Source: Chloroflexota bacterium
GTDB taxonomy: Bacteria > Chloroflexota > Anaerolineae > Promineifilales > Promineifilaceae
DNA: 64,000 bases
Assembly (NCBI GenBank): GCA_018004935.1
Contig: JAGNBF010000002.1
Span: 119,453-183,452, forward strand
Direction: 5' to 3'
The position numbers were made by a program, and so were the translations under genes. A model generated the notes under the pieces. It searched no databases. It saw nothing but the letters and a program-made list of their open reading frames with translations, and was not told the origin of the DNA. Positions 33,144 through 41,068 of the stretch are shown here, piece by piece (position 1 is the first letter of the stretch; every line of letters starts with the position of its first letter).

Positions 33144-35210
33144 ATGTCACACTTAAATGATTCCCACCTATACCTCAACCGTGAATTAAGTAATCTGGCC
33201 TATTTTGAGCGCATTTTGCAGGAGGCCTGCAACCCTGACCAGCCTCTTTTGGAGCGTGCTAAATTTTTGGCTATTTTTGCCAGTAATCTGGACGAATTTT
33301 ATATGGTACGAGTCTCGGGATTAAAACAACAGGTTTTCCTGGGCATCACCGATACCCCCCCCGACGGTTTGACGCCGCGCCAACAGTTAGCTTCTATCAG
33401 CCATAGTGTTAATGAGTTATTCCGCCAACAAATGGCCTGCTGGAATGAGCAAATATGGCCTCAACTAGCTGAAGTAGGTATTCATATTCTCACTTATGAT
33501 GAATTTAAGAAGAAACAACAGCGGCGTTTACGCAACTACTTTGAAGAAGAGATTTACCCGGTTCTCACACCCTTAGCCTTTGATCCGGGTCATCCTTTCC
33601 CCCACATCTCTAATCTCAGCATTAACCTGGCTGTGGTCATCCGCGATCCGGAAACAGGGGAAACCCATTTTGCTCGCCTTAAAGTGCCGGGTAATTTCCC
33701 ACGCCTCATCCCATTACCGGCCATAGACGGGGAAGATAGTGCGGCTCCGCGTAAAGTGTATCGGTTTGTCTGGATTGAGCAGGTGGTAGCGGCCAGTCTG
33801 GATCGCCTCTTCCCGGGCATGGAAGTCATCGCGGCTCACCCATTCCGGGTCACCCGCAATACTGATATGGACATTCAGGAAGAGGAAGCGGACGATTTAT
33901 TGCTGACAATGGAGCAAAGTCTACGTCAACGTCATTTTGGTGTCCCCGTACGCCTGGAAATTGAAGCCAGTATGCCCCAGGAGATTCGAGAGCTTTTAGT
34001 GGACAACCTGGAAGTGGAACCGCAAGACGTTTACACGGTAAATGGGCCATTAGATTTGAGCAGTTTGTGGGAGTTGTACCGGATGGAACGGCCCGAAATA
34101 AAAGATACATCCTACAAACCGTCTTTGCCAGCACGGTTGCGGGATGATGAAAATATTTTCACTATTTTGAAGAAACGAGATGTGCTGATTCACCTGCCAT
34201 ATGATAGTTTTTCGCCTGTGGTTAAATTTTTGGAAGCGGCCGCGAACGATCCCGACGTTTTAGCCATCAAACAAACCCTTTATCGAGTAGGACCTAACCC
34301 TCCCATTGTCAAAGCCTTAATGCAAGCCAGAGATAATGGAAAACAAGTGGCCGTTTTGGTGGAGCTAAAAGCCCGTTTCGATGAAAAAAGTAATATTGAA
34401 TGGGCCAAAACATTGGAAGCCACGGGGGTGCATGTTGTTTACGGTCTCATCGGCCTTAAAACCCACGCCAAACTTTCCCTGGTTGTGCGCAAAGAAAAGG
34501 ACGGCATTCGCCGCTATGTCCATGTTGCCACAGGCAATTACAACACCAATACAGCTCGCATCTATGGCGACTTGGGATTAATGACCTCTGATCCCGCCAT
34601 TGGGGCTGACGCCTCAGATGTGTTTAACTCACTAACTGGTTATTCTAAGCAGGCAGAGTACCGCAAATTTTGGGTAGCCCCGGTCAATCTCCGTCAGAAT
34701 TTGTTAAATTTTATTGATCGGGAAATCAGTCATGGGAGTGAAGGGCGAATTATTTTTAAAATTAATTCGCTGGTAGATGACAAGATGATTAGGGCGCTCT
34801 ATCGAGCGGCTCAGGCGGGCGTAAAGATTGACTTAATTGTAAGGGGAATCTGCTGTTTGCGACCGGGCATCCCGGGTATCAGCGAAAATATTCGGGTGTT
34901 AAGTATTGTCGGTCGGTATCTGGAGCATAGCCGTATTTACTATTTCCATAACAAAGGTACGGATGATGTATACATTGGGAGTGCTGACTTAATGCCCCGT
35001 AATCTGGATCGGCGGGTAGAAGTGGTATTTCCGATTGAAGATAAAGAGCTACGGGACGAAATTATTAACCATATTTTGTTGATACAGTTACGAGATACAG
35101 CCAAATCGCGGTGGTTACAGGCGGATGGTAGTTACATCGCGGCCGCGCCCGCTGATGGCGTGCCCCCATTTAACAGTCAACAGTGGTTTATGGATTCGCG
35201 GCGGCAATAG
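33144..35210 (+). CDS. ppk1: Polyphosphate kinase 1
   Basis: The product is 688 aa, the length of typical PPK1. It reversibly transfers the gamma phosphate of ATP to polyphosphate. Seen: N-domain YLNRELSNLAYFERILQEA, head domain FASNLDEFYMVRVSGL, and in the C1 domain the autophosphorylated His in GLKTHAKLSLVVR with HVATGNYNTNTARIYGDLGL. The C2 domain has RGICCLRPGIPGISENI and a second His in YLEHSRIYYF, then GSADLMPRNLDRRVE. All key residues are intact. It is a single gene, ending before a bidirectional hairpin. Confidence 0.97.
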   Translation: MSHLNDSHLYLNRELSNLAYFERILQEACNPDQPLLERAKFLAIFASNLDEFYMVRVSGLKQQVFLGITDTPPDGLTPRQQLASISHSVNELFRQQMACWNEQIWPQLAEVGIHILTYDEFKKKQQRRLRNYFEEEIYPVLTPLAFDPGHPFPHISNLSINLAVVIRDPETGETHFARLKVPGNFPRLIPLPAIDGEDSAAPRKVYRFVWIEQVVAASLDRLFPGMEVIAAHPFRVTRNTDMDIQEEEADDLLLTMEQSLRQRHFGVPVRLEIEASMPQEIRELLVDNLEVEPQDVYTVNGPLDLSSLWELYRMERPEIKDTSYKPSLPARLRDDENIFTILKKRDVLIHLPYDSFSPVVKFLEAAANDPDVLAIKQTLYRVGPNPPIVKALMQARDNGKQVAVLVELKARFDEKSNIEWAKTLEATGVHVVYGLIGLKTHAKLSLVVRKEKDGIRRYVHVATGNYNTNTARIYGDLGLMTSDPAIGADASDVFNSLTGYSKQAEYRKFWVAPVNLRQNLLNFIDREISHGSEGRIIFKINSLVDDKMIRALYRAAQAGVKIDLIVRGICCLRPGIPGISENIRVLSIVGRYLEHSRIYYFHNKGTDDVYIGSADLMPRNLDRRVEVVFPIEDKELRDEIINHILLIQLRDTAKSRWLQADGSYIAAAPADGVPPFNSQQWFMDSRRQ

Positions 35211-35228
35211 AGGGAGGGTAGGAACAGT

Positions 35229-35280
35229 CAGATTAAGTTGGGTAGCCGGTCTCCTGACCGTGCCACCCAACTTAATCTTG
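35229..35280. terminator. Bidirectional hairpin between ppk1 and the UbiA-type gene (repeat family G)
   Basis: Arms AGATTAAGTTGGGT and ACCCAACTTAATCT are perfect, with an inner stem GGTC/GACC; the loop region GCCGGTCTCCTGACCGTGCC is shared with 51255-51365 and 58038-58070. It serves both convergent genes. Confidence 0.75.
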
Positions 35281-35289
35281 AGCGAACCT

Positions 35290-36135
35290 TTAGTTTGTGG
35301 CCCCTAACAATACGGCCAGAAACCAGATAAGAAAATCATATTTCATAATCTGGCTGAGGCGTTCCAACTGGGAACCGGTGGCCGCGCCGGTAACGCGCAT
35401 AATGACATACACCATTACCGGGTATACCCCCACAGCCACGATGTAAGCGTAAATGGGGCGATATTGGTTGAGCAAATAGGGCAGAAGCATGATAAGGCTG
35501 GTCGCGGCCGCGAGCAGATAAAAAACCACCCGCGCCTTCCGTTTGCCCCAGGCGGTAGCAATCGTGCGGCAATGTTGGCGCAAATCCCCTTCATAATCAG
35601 CCAGGGTTTTTAATACTTCGCGCCCCATGATGGCTGTGGCGATAATCAACGCCAGCCACAAACTAGGCCAGGCATTACCAGCGGCAATTCCCCCAAATAC
35701 CGCACTTAGCGCAGAAATGGTGGCCACCGTGGCATTTCCCACCAGAACAGTGCTCTTAAGCCGCCAGGAGTAGATGTAGAGCAGAATACTGGAAAGAATG
35801 GCGACAATAAAAGCAGGCAGGTTTACAAAAGCCGCCAATAGTAAGGACAAGCCGGTCAAAACCAACGAAAAAATCCAGGCTGTTTGTGGGCTGATAAGGC
35901 CAGCGGGGAGAGCACGGTGGGGTTGGTTAATTTTGTCAATTTCGATGTCACGATAATCATTCCAGGCATTCGCGGCCGCGGTAATCAACACCACCGCCAC
36001 CGCCGCCAGAGCAACCTTACCCCATGCCTCCGTCTGAGCTACATATCCACCCAAGGCCACAGCCAATGCTCCCGTCAGAGCATTTACTGGTCGCGAAATT
36101 TGATACAATCCTTTTAGCTTCAATCGAGTCCCCAT
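35290..36135 (-). CDS. UbiA-family prenyltransferase (geranylgeranylglyceryl-phosphate transferase-like)
   Basis: The product is 281 aa with eight or nine helices. The first Asp-rich motif NDYRDIEIDKINQPHRALP (NDxxDxxxD plus N-P-R-LP) and the second (LADYEGDLRQH) bind the Mg-prenyl diphosphate. The short N-terminus (YQISRPVNALTGALAVALGG) and the motif wording resemble digeranylgeranylglyceryl phosphate synthases of archaea and related bacterial genes rather than MenA or CyoE. The acceptor could be a glycerol-phosphate lipid or a quinone/porphyrin ring; sequence alone does not decide. It is divergent from the TrmH gene 99 bp away. Confidence 0.8.
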   Translation of the reverse strand: MGTRLKLKGLYQISRPVNALTGALAVALGGYVAQTEAWGKVALAAVAVVLITAAANAWNDYRDIEIDKINQPHRALPAGLISPQTAWIFSLVLTGLSLLLAAFVNLPAFIVAILSSILLYIYSWRLKSTVLVGNATVATISALSAVFGGIAAGNAWPSLWLALIIATAIMGREVLKTLADYEGDLRQHCRTIATAWGKRKARVVFYLLAAATSLIMLLPYLLNQYRPIYAYIVAVGVYPVMVYVIMRVTGAATGSQLERLSQIMKYDFLIWFLAVLLGATN

Positions 36136-36234
36136 AGTTCTCCCTCAGCAGAATTTATTATCCACTTTTGCCGTTGGCACTTTTCCTGTGTACCGATTCT
36201 TGACTTATTGTCATTCTACTGAGCTAACCCTCTA

Positions 36235-37044
36235 ATGGCAAAAAAGATACAATCATTTAATATGATCACCAGTACCAGTAATAATCGGATCAAACAGATC
36301 CGCCAATTGCAGACTGATCGCCGGGTAAGAGAGCAAGAACGGTTGTTTGTGGCCGAAGGCGACCGGTGGTTGAAGGAGCTAATTGGGTTAGGCATGCGGC
36401 CGCAACTCATCCTCACAACACCTGCCTGGCTAGACAACCCGGCCCACACGGCTCTACTGGCCCAACTCGATGCCCCCCATCTGCCCGTGAATGAGGCCGT
36501 CATGGCCTCAGCCAGTGATACACAAACCGCTCCTGGCATCCTGGCGGTCATCCCCCAGCCTGATTGGCAACTACCGGAACACCCCACCCTACTCCTGGTG
36601 CTTGATCGGGTACAAAATCCAGGGAACCTGGGTACGATGCTCCGCACCGCGGCCGCGGCCGGGGTTGCCGCCGTATTACTCAGTCCGGGTTGTGTAGATG
36701 CCTACAACCCCAAAACAGTACGTGGGGGCATGGGAGCACACCTGCGCCTACCGATTTTACGCCAGAGTTGGCCTCAGATCGCGGCCGCAACCAATGGCCT
36801 GTCTATCTGGTTAGCCTCCGTAGAAAACCCGGCCATTCCCTATACCCAGATTAACTGGTGCCCCCCTTCGGCCTTGATTATTGGCAGTGAAGCCCACGGG
36901 GTGGGCAATGAGGCGCTGAAACTGGCCCACGGCGAGGTAACTATCCCTATGCACGCCGCCACGGAATCACTTAATGCGGCCGTTGCGGCCGCGGTCATCC
37001 TTTTTGAGGCTCAGCGGCAAAGGGTAGCCCCCGTTAAATCATAA
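36235..37044 (+). CDS. TrmH/SpoU-family RNA 2'-O-methyltransferase
   Basis: The product is 269 aa from ATG 36235; ATG 36262 (MITSTSNNRIKQIRQLQ) matches the usual family start and may be the true one. The N-terminus is the RNA-binding L30e-like substrate domain. The SPOUT core has motif 1 DRVQNPGNLGTMLRTA with the catalytic Asn and Arg, motif 2 IIGSEAHGVG and motif 3 IPMHAATESLNAAVAAAV, which form the knot binding SAM. It methylates rRNA or tRNA riboses; the exact site is not visible. Four GCGGCCGC copies fall inside it. Confidence 0.9.
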   Translation: MAKKIQSFNMITSTSNNRIKQIRQLQTDRRVREQERLFVAEGDRWLKELIGLGMRPQLILTTPAWLDNPAHTALLAQLDAPHLPVNEAVMASASDTQTAPGILAVIPQPDWQLPEHPTLLLVLDRVQNPGNLGTMLRTAAAAGVAAVLLSPGCVDAYNPKTVRGGMGAHLRLPILRQSWPQIAAATNGLSIWLASVENPAIPYTQINWCPPSALIIGSEAHGVGNEALKLAHGEVTIPMHAATESLNAAVAAAVILFEAQRQRVAPVKS

Positions 37045-37074
37045 GGTCTAACAGTTTGTCGGAAAACTCTTTTT

Positions 37075-37240
37075 TGGTTCTTTGGGAATTCAGCGGTAGA
37101 CACCAGATGTACGGGCTGGCCTTGTGCCTGTCCGGTGTGGGCAACCACAAGGGTTGCTCGTACCCCACGAAATCCTGAAGACCCTCTTTTTTTGTTTTAT
37201 AGGGCATGGATGAGTCTACGGCAAAAAGCCCGGCTTCTAA
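37075..37240. repeat. Repeat family C (copy 2) with an AAACCCGG-type half repeat
   Basis: CTTTGGGAATTCAGCGGTAG, CCAGATGT, GGGCTGGCCTTGTGCCTG, GGCAACCACAAGGGTTGC and CCCCACGAAATCC follow in the family-C order (37079-37177). A segment with GGGCATGGATGAGTC and AAAAAGCCCGGCTTCT (37201-37238) resembles the hairpin at 56342-56398. Confidence 0.75.
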
Positions 37241-37372
37241 CGGGCATAATCTGACATCTTTCCCCCTATCGCCGCGTTGTGTTTATCCCAGGCTACCCCC
37301 AGGCAAAAACCCGCACTTTTGAGATGTTCTCTGACTCCTTCTTACTGATGTACTATTCCTCTGGTGTTTTGT

Positions 37373-37401
37373 TTGACAGGGTGTACCCCTTATGGTAATA
37401 T
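37373..37401 (+). promoter_or_regulatory. Consensus sigma-70-type promoter for the roadblock gene
   Basis: TTGACA at 37373-37378, a 17-base spacer and TAATAT at 37396-37401. The gene start is 94 bp downstream with AAGGAG eight bases before the ATG. With the hairpin at 37911-37955 this gives a monocistronic unit. Confidence 0.8.
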
Positions 37402-37494
37402 GCAACGGTCTTACCTGACATAACGTCACAAGCAAACTGTCGCGTTGTGATAACCCTCAAAACAGGCAATACCAAACAGTAAGGAGCATGGCGG

Positions 37495-37863
37495 ATGAGA
37501 TCGCGCACTGAGATGATGGTTGATCGGCTTAAAGACCTGCAAGCCGGCACACCAGACATAGAAGCATCAGCAGTAGTTAGCGTTGATGGGTTAATTATGG
37601 CTTCCTCGTTGCCCGCCGGTGTAGACGAAGACCGTATCTCGGCCATGTCTGCCGCAATGCTTTCCCTGGGGGATCGGATTGCTAATGAGTTGAAGCGTGG
37701 TACATTAGATCGTGTCTACATTAGCGGTTCCGATGGGATTATTGTGCTTATGGCCATTGGTGAAGAAGCCGTTCTAACAGTACTGGCTCGTAGCAGTGCC
37801 AAACTAGGCCTTATTTTCCTGGATGCCAAACGTGCAACGGAAGACCTGGAACGACTGCTCTAA
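37495..37863 (+). CDS. Roadblock/LC7 domain protein
   Basis: The product is 122 aa covering one roadblock/LC7 domain: an N-terminal helix (MMVDRLKDLQ), the VVSVDGLIMASSLP strand pair, a central helix (ISAMSAAMLSLGDRIANEL) and VYISGSDGIIVLMAIGEEAV. Such proteins often regulate small Ras-like GTPases (MglB with MglA) in motility or polarity, but no GTPase gene is in view, so the partner is elsewhere. It has its own promoter and terminator. An ATG at 37488 in another frame is closed quickly and is not the start. Confidence 0.88.
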   Translation: MRSRTEMMVDRLKDLQAGTPDIEASAVVSVDGLIMASSLPAGVDEDRISAMSAAMLSLGDRIANELKRGTLDRVYISGSDGIIVLMAIGEEAVLTVLARSSAKLGLIFLDAKRATEDLERLL

Positions 37864-37910
37864 TTTCAATCGACTGGGTACAAAAACCCGGCCGTAAATG
37901 ACAAAGTCTC

Positions 37911-37960
37911 GCAAAGGTGGGGCAGGTTACCACAGGGTACCTGCCCCACCTTTGTTTTTG
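37911..37960 (+). terminator. Rho-independent terminator between roadblock and pyrG
   Basis: A 20-bp arm CAAAGGTGGGGCAGGTTACC pairs with GGGTACCTGCCCCACCTTTG (one bulge) and is followed by TTTTTG. It ends the roadblock transcript; pyrG begins 37 bp later, so it could also be an attenuator for pyrG. Confidence 0.88.
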
Positions 37961-37991
37961 CGTGGTAGCCATTAGAGGGAGGCATAAAACG

Positions 37992-39596
37992 ATGACGAAA
38001 TTCATCTTCTTTACCGGTGGCGTGGTGAGTTCTGTGGGCAAAGGTGTTACCGCGGCCGCGCTTGGTCGCCTGCTTAAAGCCAGAGGCATCAGTGTCGCAG
38101 TGCAAAAGCTTGACCCCTATATCAATGTAGACCCCGGCACCATGTCCCCATATCAACATGGTGAGGTTTTTGTAACTGAAGATGGGGCAGAAACAGATCT
38201 GGACCTGGGACATTATGAACGGTTCATTGACATTAACCTCAATCAGATGGCTAATGTCACGACTGGGCGCGTTTATGCCGAAGTAATAGCCCGTGAACGA
38301 CGCGGCGATTATCTAGGAGGCACGATTCAAGTCATTCCCCACATTACCAATGAAATCAAACGGTGCATTCATCAGGTAGCCCAAACGACCAACGCCGACG
38401 TGATTCTGGTTGAAGTGGGTGGCACAGTTGGCGATATTGAAAGTCTGCCCTTTATGGAAGCCATTCGCCAGGTGCGCATAGATCTGGGGCATGATAATAC
38501 CCTGTATGTGCATGTTACCTTCCTGCCTTACCTTTTGGCCAGTGGTGAACTCAAGACGAAACCTACCCAACATAGCGTGCGCGAATTACGCGGCATTGGT
38601 ATCCAACCAGATGTTATTATTGCCCGTGCCGATTACCCCATTCCTACTGATCATCTGGCGAAAATTGCCCTTTTCTGTAGCATCCCCCAAAAGGCCGTTA
38701 TCCCCGCTGTTACCAGCGATTTGTTGTACGCGATTCCTTTGCAACTGGAAGAAGCGGGGTTGGGCGATCTGGTGGTGGATTATCTGAAATTGCAGGCCAA
38801 GAAGCCGGATTTGAAAATTTGGGCCGAGATGATTTCGGGGATGCGTACTCCCAGGGCGGAGTTACGCATTGGTATTGTGGGCAAATATGTTGAACTTCAT
38901 GATGCCTATATGAGCGTGAAAGAGGCGTTGCACCATGCAGGAATTGCCAACAACCGACAGATAGATATTGAGTGGATTCATTCGGGTGATCTGGAACGGG
39001 GTAAAGGGTGGGAACAGTTAAAGGGATTATCGGGGATTGTGGTGCCGGGCGGCTTTGGACATCGGGGGATTGAGGGCAAAATTCAGGCCGCCCGCTGGGC
39101 GCGAGAGAATAAAGTGCCTTATCTGGGGTTGTGCCTGGGGATGCAGGTGATGTGCATTGAACTGGCCCGCCATGTTTATGAGAGTGATGAGCCTAACAGT
39201 ACCGAATTTGATCAGCAGACGGAGTTGCCTATTATCAGCCTTATGCCGGATCAGCATAATCTGGCGGATATGGGGGGGACAATGCGCCTGGGTGCTTACC
39301 CCTGCAAACTTGTCCCGGGGACAAAAGCCGCGGCCGCGTACAGTGATACCCTTATTTACGAACGCCATCGCCATCGCTGGGAGTTTAACAATAAATTCCG
39401 TGATGACTTGGGTCAGCATGGGCTGGTGCTGAGTGGCTTCTCGCCTGATGGCCGTCTGGTAGAAATTGCTGAGTTGAAGGATCACCCTTTTATGGTTGGT
39501 AGTCAATTCCACCCGGAATTCAAAAGCCGTCCCAATCGCCCACACCCGTTGTTTAAAGCGTTTGTCGCGGCCGCACGGGAACATCAGCAGGCGTAA
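37992..39596 (+). CDS. pyrG: CTP synthase
   Basis: The product is 534 aa from ATG 37992 (GAGGGAGG upstream); the frame is open further upstream through the terminator and is not coding there. It makes CTP from UTP, ATP and glutamine. The synthetase domain has KFIFFTGGVVSSVGKGVTAA (ATP loop), KLDPYINVDPGTMSPYQHGE and EVGGTVGDIES. The amidotransferase has the nucleophile Cys in LGLCLGMQVM and His-Glu in SQFHPEFKS. It overlaps queG by one base (TAATG). A CTP-controlled attenuation at the upstream hairpin is conceivable, not shown. Confidence 0.97.
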   Translation: MTKFIFFTGGVVSSVGKGVTAAALGRLLKARGISVAVQKLDPYINVDPGTMSPYQHGEVFVTEDGAETDLDLGHYERFIDINLNQMANVTTGRVYAEVIARERRGDYLGGTIQVIPHITNEIKRCIHQVAQTTNADVILVEVGGTVGDIESLPFMEAIRQVRIDLGHDNTLYVHVTFLPYLLASGELKTKPTQHSVRELRGIGIQPDVIIARADYPIPTDHLAKIALFCSIPQKAVIPAVTSDLLYAIPLQLEEAGLGDLVVDYLKLQAKKPDLKIWAEMISGMRTPRAELRIGIVGKYVELHDAYMSVKEALHHAGIANNRQIDIEWIHSGDLERGKGWEQLKGLSGIVVPGGFGHRGIEGKIQAARWARENKVPYLGLCLGMQVMCIELARHVYESDEPNSTEFDQQTELPIISLMPDQHNLADMGGTMRLGAYPCKLVPGTKAAAAYSDTLIYERHRHRWEFNNKFRDDLGQHGLVLSGFSPDGRLVEIAELKDHPFMVGSQFHPEFKSRPNRPHPLFKAFVAAAREHQQA

Positions 39597-40735
39597 TGTC
39601 ATCTTTAACCGAACAACTGAAACAGTACGCCAGATCTTTGGGTTTCACGTTAACCGGCATTGTTCGGGCTGAACCGGGAAAACGGCTGGCGGCTTATCAG
39701 GCATGGGTAGCCCAACAGTATCATGGGGAAATGGGGTATATGGCCCGCCCAGACCGGGTTGCCCGACGGCAAAATGTGTCATTGATTCTGCCCGGGGTGC
39801 AGACAATTATCTGTGTAGGCATGGATTATTACACGTCACCTTTGCCCCCAGAAATTGCCCATGATCCCAGCCGCGGCCGCATCTCTAACTATGCCTGGCA
39901 GGATGATTACCATGAGGTGCTAACCCCCCGGTTAGAAGAACTGGCCCGCTGGTTACGTCAGGCCACGGGTGATGACGATATCCAGTCACGAGTTTATGTG
40001 GATACTGGGGCCATTCTGGAGCGAGATCATGCGGAGTCGGCCGGGTTAGGTTTTACGGGTAAAAATACGATGCTGATTGCCCCCCGGCGCGGCTCCTGGT
40101 TTTTTCTGGGGGAACTGCTGACTACCGCCCCCCTGGAGCCGGATGAGCTACCCAGCACACAGCCATCTTGCGGTAGTTGTACTCGTTGCCTCGCGGCCTG
40201 CCCTACCCAGGCTTTTCCTACCCCCTACACGTTGGATGCTCGCCGTTGTATCTCGTATCTCACGATTGAGTTAAAGGGATGGATTCCTCAAGAATTGCGG
40301 CCGCTGATGGGGAATTGGATTTATGGCTGTGATGTGTGCCAGGCTGTTTGTCCATTTAACCGGTTTGCCCCTTCTACCCCGGAGCCTGCGTTTAAGCCAC
40401 CTGATTGGCACGCGGCCGCACCTTCCTTGCTGGAACTCCTCTCCCTGGATGAAACGGCGTTTCAGGCCCGTTTTGCCCGTAGTCCGATTCGGCGGATCAA
40501 GCGGGGCCGGTTGTTACGCAATGTGTGTGTGGCGGTAGGGAATTGGGGCGACGCGGCCGCGCTTCCATCTTTGTCACGTTTACGGCAAGACCCGGATCCA
40601 GTGGTTCGCGGACATTGTGTGTGGGCAATGGGGCAAATAGGGAATGCGGCCGCATACGATCTCCTGGATCATGCTATCCTCACCGAAACCGATCCCCTGG
40701 TACGACAAGAAATCACCCTGGCTTTAGCAAAATAA
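39596..40735 (+). CDS. queG: Epoxyqueuosine reductase with C-terminal HEAT-like repeats
   Basis: The product is 379 aa. It reduces epoxyqueuosine to queuosine in tRNA using cobalamin and two Fe4S4 clusters. Seen: YVDTGAILERDHAESAGLG (proton-donor Asp region), FTGKNTMLI, first cluster CGSCTRCLAACP, second cluster residues in CISYL and CDVCQAVCPFN. The C-terminus (about 300-379) has two HEAT-like repeats (LPSLSRLRQDPDPVVRGHCV; AAYDLLDHAILTETDPLVRQ). The start overlaps the pyrG stop, so translation is coupled. Six GCGGCCGC sites give an unusually high density. Confidence 0.95.
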   Translation: MSSLTEQLKQYARSLGFTLTGIVRAEPGKRLAAYQAWVAQQYHGEMGYMARPDRVARRQNVSLILPGVQTIICVGMDYYTSPLPPEIAHDPSRGRISNYAWQDDYHEVLTPRLEELARWLRQATGDDDIQSRVYVDTGAILERDHAESAGLGFTGKNTMLIAPRRGSWFFLGELLTTAPLEPDELPSTQPSCGSCTRCLAACPTQAFPTPYTLDARRCISYLTIELKGWIPQELRPLMGNWIYGCDVCQAVCPFNRFAPSTPEPAFKPPDWHAAAPSLLELLSLDETAFQARFARSPIRRIKRGRLLRNVCVAVGNWGDAAALPSLSRLRQDPDPVVRGHCVWAMGQIGNAAAYDLLDHAILTETDPLVRQEITLALAK

Positions 40736-40761
40736 TATGGTATCCATACCGATGGGTACGG

Positions 40762-40792
40762 CTCCGCCTTCGGCAAGCTCAACCCTCGAGGA
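40762..40792. repeat. Repeat family D, half copy
   Basis: GCTCCGCCTTCGGCAAGCTC followed by AACCCTCGAGG, after queG. Confidence 0.55.
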
Positions 40793-40819
40793 CGTATATC
40801 ATTACATAGGGTTCGCTCA

Positions 40820-40872
40820 AAATTAATCTGTGTCATTTTTCGCGGGCAGACGCCTGCGAAAAATGACACAAG
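40820..40872. terminator. Long hairpin downstream of queG
   Basis: Arms TGTGTCATTTTTCGCGGGC and GCCTGCGAAAAATGACACA pair with one mismatch around AGAC. The family-A element follows directly. It sits between convergent genes and could end both transcripts. Confidence 0.7.
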
Positions 40873-40875
40873 AAA

Positions 40876-40985
40876 AAGTTCCCCGCCCTGGGGGTGGGGA
40901 ACTTTTTCCGGCGCGGTTTGGGGCGAACACCCCCCAAACCGCGCCGGTGGGTTTCTCCCCTTCCTTCTCCCTGGGGGGGATGAGG
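40876..40985. repeat. Repeat family A, copy with hairpin 40908-40947
   Basis: TTCCCCGCCCTGGGGGTGGG, then hairpin arms CCGGCGCGGTTTGGGG and CCCCAAACCGCGCCGG, then GGTTTCTCCCCTTCCTTCTC and CTGGGGGG. Confidence 0.85.
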
Positions 40986-41068
40986 GGCTGTATAGTGACT
41001 CAAAAATTTAGCGACTCTCTTGAGGTTTACGACCCCAGGCGATTCTGGGGAACTTGTCGCCACTGACA

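Noticed and set aside
37418..37455. GTCACAA and TTGTGAT segments resembling a CRP-type site, near an adenylate cyclase-containing region
   Set aside because: The half-sites face the wrong way and are 13 bases apart, unlike TGTGA-N6-TCACA.
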